64,000 nt of DNA from Mytilus trossulus. Lineage: Eukaryota; Mollusca; Bivalvia; Mytilida; Mytilidae. The notes beneath the pieces are model-generated. The model was not told the origin of the DNA. It searched no databases and worked only from the letters and a program-made list of their open reading frames with translations. Position numbers and translations under genes: made by a program. Position 1 is the first letter of the stretch. Every line of letters starts with the position of its first letter. Positions 58,107 through 64,000 of this stretch are shown here, in pieces. The stretch spans positions 91,258,059 through 91,322,058 of the forward strand of contig NC_086374.1 in NCBI RefSeq assembly GCF_036588685.1, written 5' to 3'.

Positions 58107-61100
58107 ATGGATGCGATGCCTTTATTTGGAAAGGAGATGAAGGAAAAGGAGTTTCCTCTGACGGAAGGAGTAACATTCATAAACCATGGATCTTACGGGG
58201 TTGTGCCGAGACGGATAAAGGAAGCTCAAAGAAAGTAATTTAAACATTTGATTTTTTTTTAATATGAACTTGATAATAATGACATTTTTTGTCCTATTCA
58301 TACCAAGTCATTTTTAAAAGTCTTGAGCAATACCTAGTGTGTCTATTTATGTAATGAAAGGGGTTTATTACCTCGTGACTTATATCTGCAGTGTTCATTC
58401 GGTTTTCTTGACAGCAGTTACATATAACAATCATATTATAAACATATTTGTTATATTGGAAACCATTAGCAAATTAAATCGGGATATAGTTTTAAAAAAA
58501 ACCCATGGAAGTGATAATAGACGAAATTGCAGACGTTCATTGTGAAATAATTACTGCTGTTTTAGGACCTATATGGTTACATATATACAAGGTTGCAATT
58601 ATCAGAGAAGACGTTTTGTTCCTAACAACGCACCTCCATGATTGTGTCATACATTTCTCTATTTAAAATCTGAAAAAGCAGACAACTAGAACATCTGAGA
58701 GGCATATTTATTTTTCAGGAGTAAACTTCCCATTTGATGTTCATTTTATCTACAAAACGAATACAAATATTTTTAATTAACAGCTTAAGCTCTGTCTTTG
58801 AATGAAATTGAGAATGGAAATGGGGAATGTGTAAAGGAGACAACAACCCGACCATAGAACAGACAACAGCAGAAGGTCACCAACAGGTCTTCAATGTAGT
58901 GAGAAATTCCAGCACCCGGAGAATAATGTATATTTGATGTATCTGTTTTACCGCTTTTATTTCTATACATTAAATAAAATATATACTGTAACATTAATTA
59001 ATCAAAACACCAAGTTTTGAATTCATTAAATGCTTTCTTATAAAAACAAAGTGGCATTGTCGCATAAATCGAAGAGCAAGGTGTTATTATAAACGGAAAA
59101 TCCTCATCTGAAAAAAAGTTTTTCAAAGATTTTTGCACTTTAGAAATGACTTAAAATCTGTATTTTTTTATGGTCTCAAATCTTCGCGTGTTTTAGAATT
59201 ATAGATGAAATGGACAGTTCACCAGATTTATGGTTCCGAAGAAATAGAAGAATAAAACAAGACGAAGCAAGACATTGTATTGCAGAGTTTGTTCATGCTG
59301 ATCCAGACGATTTGGTTTTTGTCCAAAACACAACATCAGGTTTCTAAACATAACATAGAAAATGGTTATACCTATTTTTTCAGTTAAGAATTCCATTTCA
59401 TTTTAGGTTTTTGACATTGTGGTTTTTGTATGTTTTATGAAATAAAACTAAGCGGTTCGACCATGTTAATCACTGGCGATAACTAGGTTAAAAATGTAAC
59501 GAATATGTCGGGAAAGCATGAGTGTTCTTTAGTGTAGATAAACTCATCATAAACATCAGGATTGTATTTGCGTCAGAGGTGTGTGTTCCGTCTATAAAAG
59601 ACTCATCAGTGACGCTCGACTAAAACAATGTTACAAAAGCCAAATAAGGTACGAAATTGAAGAGCATTGAGGACCCAAAAGAGGCATCGACCCAGTAGTT
59701 GAAAATAAACTCATCACAGATACGAGGATTGAAATTTTGTATTGCGTAAGACGCGTGTTTCGTTTACAAAAAAACCCACCAGTAACGCTAGAATAAATAA
59801 AGGGTTGAAAGGTAAAATAAAGTATGAAGTTGAAGAGCGTTGATTTTTAGCAATGTTCGTATAAATTCAGTCCTTTGTGTGTTTAATTTTGAAAAGTTTA
59901 CATATTTTTTTTTACTAACATACTGGCACAATACAAACTCAAACTGTCATGATAAAAAGATCAAATGTAAACAAAAACGACGCATACGAACGGAAAATCA
60001 TAATACTTATCAATGTTCAAATGCATATCATATTTTATTTAAAATAATATAATTTATGGTGAAAAAATTTACTGCTTGTAATGCACGGAGTAGCTAAGAT
60101 TTTCCAAAATGAAACGTATCGTTTTAGGTGTCAATACAGTATTAAAGTCAATGAAACTGAAACCAGAAGATATCATCTTGTATAATGACAATACATATCG
60201 TGCTGTCGTAAATACGTGTGAAGCGACTGCACAGTTCTCTTGTATCGCAGGTAAAATAAAACGCATTTATTAACTGAAATAAAAGATAGTCAAATATTGT
60301 TTTATCTGTTGAAAGTTCCAATATCCACGAGACACTTATGATGGAATTAGAATTTTGGTTGATGGTTTCATGATCATGAATACAGAAATACTGTCAATAG
60401 TTTAACAAAATATCAATGGGTTTTGTATTACGTATCCACGTTTGGATTGAAATTGCCGTGTGAGTAGACTGGTTCCCGATCTCAATATTAAGTATGTTAC
60501 ACATATACCAATATAACCTCGTGAGAGAGTATGGATATGAGCTAATACCTGGAACGTAGTACCGGGAACCAGTATACCGTGTGAGCAACATAGGTTGGAA
60601 TGACATCCAACAATAACGTTAATGACAAACATTTTGCTGTACTAAATGTTTGCATCAGGTTTTTTTTTTGAAATAGACAAAACTTATCATACTATATATT
60701 TTGATATAAAAGCCTGGAAAATATCAATGTCAACATGACATCAAAATTATTTGACGATATTCTTTGGATAGACAAGAATCATAAATTGTGTGGGATCAGG
60801 AAATATCAATTGTTTTCTATTTGCATTGTTTTGGCTTTCCGTCTCTCACTTTGCGACTGTCATACAAGTGAGAGGTTTAGCTAGCTGTACAACCAGGTTC
60901 AATCCAGCATTTTCTACATTAGAAAATGCCTGTATCAAGTCAGGAATATGACAGTTGTTATCCATTCTTTTGATGTGTTTGGACTTTTTATTTTGCCTTT
61001 TGATTTTGGACTTTCCTTTTTGAATTTTCCTCGGAGTTCAGTATTTTTGTGTTTTTACTTTTTATTGAGAGTGTATCCTATTTTCATTTTTAAAATGTCA

Positions 61101-63826
61101 TCAAAGATAAGAGTCTTTTCAATCAGAAGTATGACTTTACTGTACATAAAAAGTTAGCAGTTTTTATTTTAACAGCATTTACTCTCAGAAGATTTGAACA
61201 TCGATAAACTAATTTTGTGACTATTGATATATATTCTGATTTATTTGAAATTTGTTTTAGGTGTTCGCACAGACTTGTTAACACTACAATTTCCAATTAA
61301 CAGCGAAGAGGAAGTTGTTGAAATGTATAGGGAATATTTTAAAAAGCAACCTAATGTGAAAGTAGTTGTACTGGGTTTGTTGGTTATTATAAATACATTT
61401 TTTAAGTATTCATTGCTGTACCGTAATATGGTAAATAGTCGAAGTATCGAAACAAACCGAAGAGGAGACTGAAATTCAATAAAACATTAGCTCGTTCCAA
61501 TTGTACATTTTTAATAGAATAAAAGGATATGGTGTACCCATCCATGATACAAAATCAGTACATACACACACACACCAACACATACACAAGACACACACAT
61601 ACACAACAGAGAAAGCAAAGAAACAGCGCTTTTATTGCCGTTCTTCATCTTTTATGGTCAAATGAAAGACAAAGAAAAATGCTTTCATTTTGGCTTGAAT
61701 ATCTGAATAAGATTAAACATAATAATAATTGCTATCGGTCTGCACTACATTTCTTGAGTGAGCAACGAAAATAACACTTAACAAATGTAATGTACCAGAA
61801 GTGCTTTTGAAATAACTTGCATTTTGTAGATCACGGAAGGTTTAATAAAATTCATTAACTTTCTAACTCGTCTTTCTTAATGAGTTTTTTTTTACAGATC
61901 ACATAACTAGTCAATCAGCCATTAGAATGCCTTTAGAAAAGTTAATACCTTTGTGTAAAGAATATGGAGTAATGACATTAATAGACGGAGCACATGCACC
62001 CGGACAGATTCCCCTTAATCTGAAGGAGCTTGATGCTGATTTTTATTCAGGTAAAATATTAACATGCGTTTGCAAAGTAAACACAGACAACGCAATAGGG
62101 GAAGATCAACGTTAAAACAATTTCTGGTCGAAGATCGGTAACCTTCAGCTTGCATGTTATTGGATAAAGGACGAGTTGTGTTTAAAAACGGCTTACTGTC
62201 ATTATCTTCATACAAAAAAAAATATTTTCAAAAACTTGGTCTTGTTTGATTAAATAACGACACGGCAATTCTATTTAAAAAAATTTCTATCGCGTCGTAG
62301 GAAGATTTTAGAAATAAAGGCAACAGTAGTATACCGCTGTTCAAAACTCATAAATCCATGGACAAAAAACAAAATCGGGGTAACAAACCAAAACCGAGCG
62401 AAACGCATTAAATATAAGAGGAGAACAACGACACAACACCGAAACGCAACACACACAGAAACAGACCAATCATCAGACAAAACACCACGAGAATAACAAA
62501 TGTAACATGAAAACCAAATACATGAATTTGGGATAGACAAGTACCGTGCCACGTCTTATCTCAATATCTCAAAAATAAGAGAAAACACAAACGACTCAAC
62601 GTAAAAATGCAACACAAAGAGAAAAAACTGTCCATTTTCAGAAATAGAAAATAGAATGATAAAGGTTTATCAATCTTAGAATTAATTTCCATCTTTCCTT
62701 TCAATAAAGTGTAACTTGTTGATTTCAGGTTACAAAAATTTGAGATCAGTTCAGATTGCATGTGTGTCATTTTTAGATTCAGGTCAACTAATATCCTTGT
62801 ACTTTTAGAAAATTTAAAAATACCACCAAGCCGGATTTAATCAAAATTTTTACTTTGAAATTAGATGATGAAATCTCCAATTAGTTTTGTCACATAAAAA
62901 AATATTGCGTCATGCTTAAAACCTTAAATAGAAATTGGTATAGTTATAATCGAAATAGTTCAATGCAATAAACATAATTATATGAAATATAGTGATAATG
63001 TAACTAAAATCACTTCACATAACTATATACAGATATATAGATCTTTGAATATAAAATAAATGTGTAACTCTCCTTTTGTACCATCTGTTGTGTCTCTTTT
63101 TAGTTTCTCTCTGATTTATATAAACATGAATATACTTAAAAAGTCAAATCACAATAATACTGAAATCCGAAGAAAATTCAAAACGGAAAGTTTTAAATCT
63201 AATGGCAATATCAACCAACAAAACACATTAAACAAATGGATAACAACAAACAACAGTCATATTCCTGACTTGGTACAGGCATTTTTAAATGTAGAAAATG
63301 GTGGATTGAATCTGGTTTTATAGCGCTAAACCTCTCAATTGTATGACAGTCGCATCAAATTCCGTAATTTTTACAACGATGTGTGAACCAAACACACATA
63401 ATGGGTAAAATAGTCAAAATATGGTTACAGCAGTCATCACTATGTTACAATCTTAAAACAAACATTTACAAAAAAGCACAAAAAGCATCTATCAAATTAA
63501 AAAAAATGTTTCGCGTGTTTGGCGTCAGAAAATATATAATATATGATTAAACAACCATATACTTTGACATTGAGAAATCGATCTATTCCTTTATATTAAC
63601 ATACTATATTTATTTAGGAAATCTTCACAAGTGGCTATATACTCCTCGAGGTTGTGCGATATTGTATGTGAAGAAGGAACATCAAGATTGGGTTAGGCCA
63701 ACTGTCACATCTCATGGTTATAAAACCACTTTTCAAAATGATTTTTTCAAACAAGGAACACGTGATGATAGTCCATATTGTGTTGTACCGGAGGCAATAC
63801 AATTTTATAAAGATCTAGGAGGCTAC
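58107..63826 (+). CDS. Class V PLP aminotransferase-like protein (isopenicillin N epimerase-like), six exons, runs off the right edge
   Basis: Pyridoxal-phosphate fold type I enzyme of aminotransferase class V, the family of cysteine desulfurases, cysteine desulfhydrases, isopenicillin N epimerase and EgtE; the exact reaction cannot be assigned. Exons: 58107-58234, 59197-59339, 60128-60250, 61261-61374, 61898-62050, 63618-63826, with GT/AG borders and matching phases: 870 nt, 290 residues so far of a family usually about 400. Starts MDAMPLFGK, then FINHGSYGVVPRRI. NTTSGVNTVL marks the cofactor phosphate loop, LIDGAHAPGQ has Asp199 and His202 (ring contacts), and LHKWLYTPRG has Lys225, the expected Schiff-base lysine. 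QGTRDDSPYCVVPEAI follows. The C-terminal domain lies outside. Head to head with amidase copy 2, 4.4 kb between start codons. Confidence 0.92.
58797..58935 (-). repeat. SINE-like family S4 copy, reverse
   Basis: AAATTGAGAATGGAAATGGG, GACCATAGAACAGACAACAG, CAACAGGTCTTCAATGTAGT and GAGAAATTCCAGCACCCGG in order. In aminotransferase intron 1. Confidence 0.8.
59530..59850 (+). repeat. SINE-like family S2 copies, two partial
   Basis: ACTCATCAGTGACGCTCGAC, GAAGAGCATTGAGGACCCAA, then a second diverged unit with AAGACGCGTGTTTCGTTTAC. In aminotransferase intron 2. Confidence 0.7.
60468..60580. repeat. Imperfect inverted repeat
   Basis: ACTGGTTCCCG at about 60469 is inverted as CGGGAACCAGT at about 60567. 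Short arms; significance unclear. In aminotransferase intron 3. Confidence 0.5.
60800..61080 (-). repeat. SINE-like family S3 copy, reverse
   Basis: CGACTGTCATACAAGTGAGA, CATTTTCTACATTAGAAAAT, CAGGAATATGACAGTTGTTA and TTGAATTTTCCTCGGAGTTC in order. Aminotransferase intron 3. Confidence 0.78.
61557..61612. repeat. (CA)n microsatellite
   Basis: CACACACACACCAACACATA-type dinucleotide-rich tract in aminotransferase intron 4. Confidence 0.85.
62051..63129 (+). other. Aminotransferase intron 5, first part
   Basis: AT-rich, no recognised element and no gene in it. Confidence 0.6.
63130..63535 (+). repeat. SINE-like family S3 copy
   Basis: AAATCACAATAATACTGAAA, AATTCAAAACGGAAAGT, GTCATATTCCTGACTTGGTA, CTCTCAATTGTATGACAGTC and a TTTGGCGTCAGAAAAT end; near full length, 80 bp from the PLP-lysine exon. 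Confidence 0.8.
63618..63826 (+). other. Aminotransferase PLP-lysine exon
   Basis: Opens GNLHKWLYTPRGCAILYVKK; Lys225 is the cofactor lysine. It ends in phase 0 at KDLGGY before GTAAGT. Confidence 0.92.
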
Positions 63827-64000
63827 GTAAGTTAATCTGTTAATGTATTAGCTGTTAATATTTTTCTGGAAAAAACGATGCAGTTTTGAATGAAGTCTTT
63901 TAATATTCATAATTACAAACATACAGAAAATTTCCTCATTGTCATTAAAATGAAACTTCTTTCTAAATAACTTACACGAATTTTATCAAATCAAAGCATA

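Noticed and set aside
1..64000. tRNA, rRNA or other structured RNA genes
   Set aside because: No cloverleaf with A and B boxes and no rRNA segment was recognised by eye; a tRNAscan or Rfam search would be decisive and could not be run.

Overview
The window is eukaryotic nuclear DNA, AT-rich, intron-rich and very repeat-dense. It is most likely from a bivalve mollusc, probably a Mytilus-like mussel. The clearest animal marker is an FBXW5 gene. The dispersed repeats (tandem-core elements with ACG or GGAC microsatellite tails, several SINE-like families, Penelope-type reverse transcriptase remnants) also look like mussel repeats; that species-level link is an inference from memory, not a search.

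Four protein-coding genes can be assembled exon by exon with consistent splice phases. (1) FBXW5, minus strand, 5' part only (start codon at 4141, running off the left edge), with a candidate fifth exon that carries an in-frame stop. (2) Amidase copy 1, minus strand, 22303-37397, 11 coding exons, 510 codons plus stop. (3) Amidase copy 2, minus strand, 41990-53665, 11 coding exons, 515 codons plus stop. The two amidases are a head-to-tail tandem pair with the same exon structure and an intact Lys / cis-Ser / Ser triad of the amidase signature family. (4) A class V PLP aminotransferase-like gene (isopenicillin N epimerase-like), plus strand, from 58107 off the right edge, with six coding exons visible. 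It is divergent (head to head) from amidase copy 2.

Layout: 1-4141 FBXW5; 5.9-8.2 kb a tandem-core element, a GGAC-tailed element and a LINE tail; 8.6-9.9 kb an inverted-repeat element with a 50-bp-arm hairpin; 10-12.4 kb Penelope-type reverse transcriptase remnants; 12.9-20 kb nested non-autonomous elements inside a 3.7 kb terminal-inverted-repeat element; 20.4-22.0 kb a retroelement flank interrupted by a 165-bp tandem-core element; 22.3-37.4 kb amidase copy 1, with introns holding a hAT-like element, a LINE insertion in a tandem duplication and a minisatellite; 37.4-42 kb spacer rich in SINE-like repeats; 42-53.7 kb amidase copy 2; 53.7-58.1 kb divergent spacer with a foldback element; 58.1-64 kb aminotransferase.

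Functionally, FBXW5 (ubiquitin ligase adaptor) is unrelated to the rest. The amidases (amide to acid plus ammonia) and the PLP enzyme are both small-molecule enzymes of families best known from bacteria and fungi. Their adjacency suggests, but does not show, a shared metabolic role. The most informative signals are an almost identical ~140 bp tract restricted to exon 4 of the two otherwise diverged amidases (gene conversion), asymmetric divergence of copy 1, and several element insertions with readable target-site duplications, including a 53-bp hairpin inside a reverse transcriptase frame.
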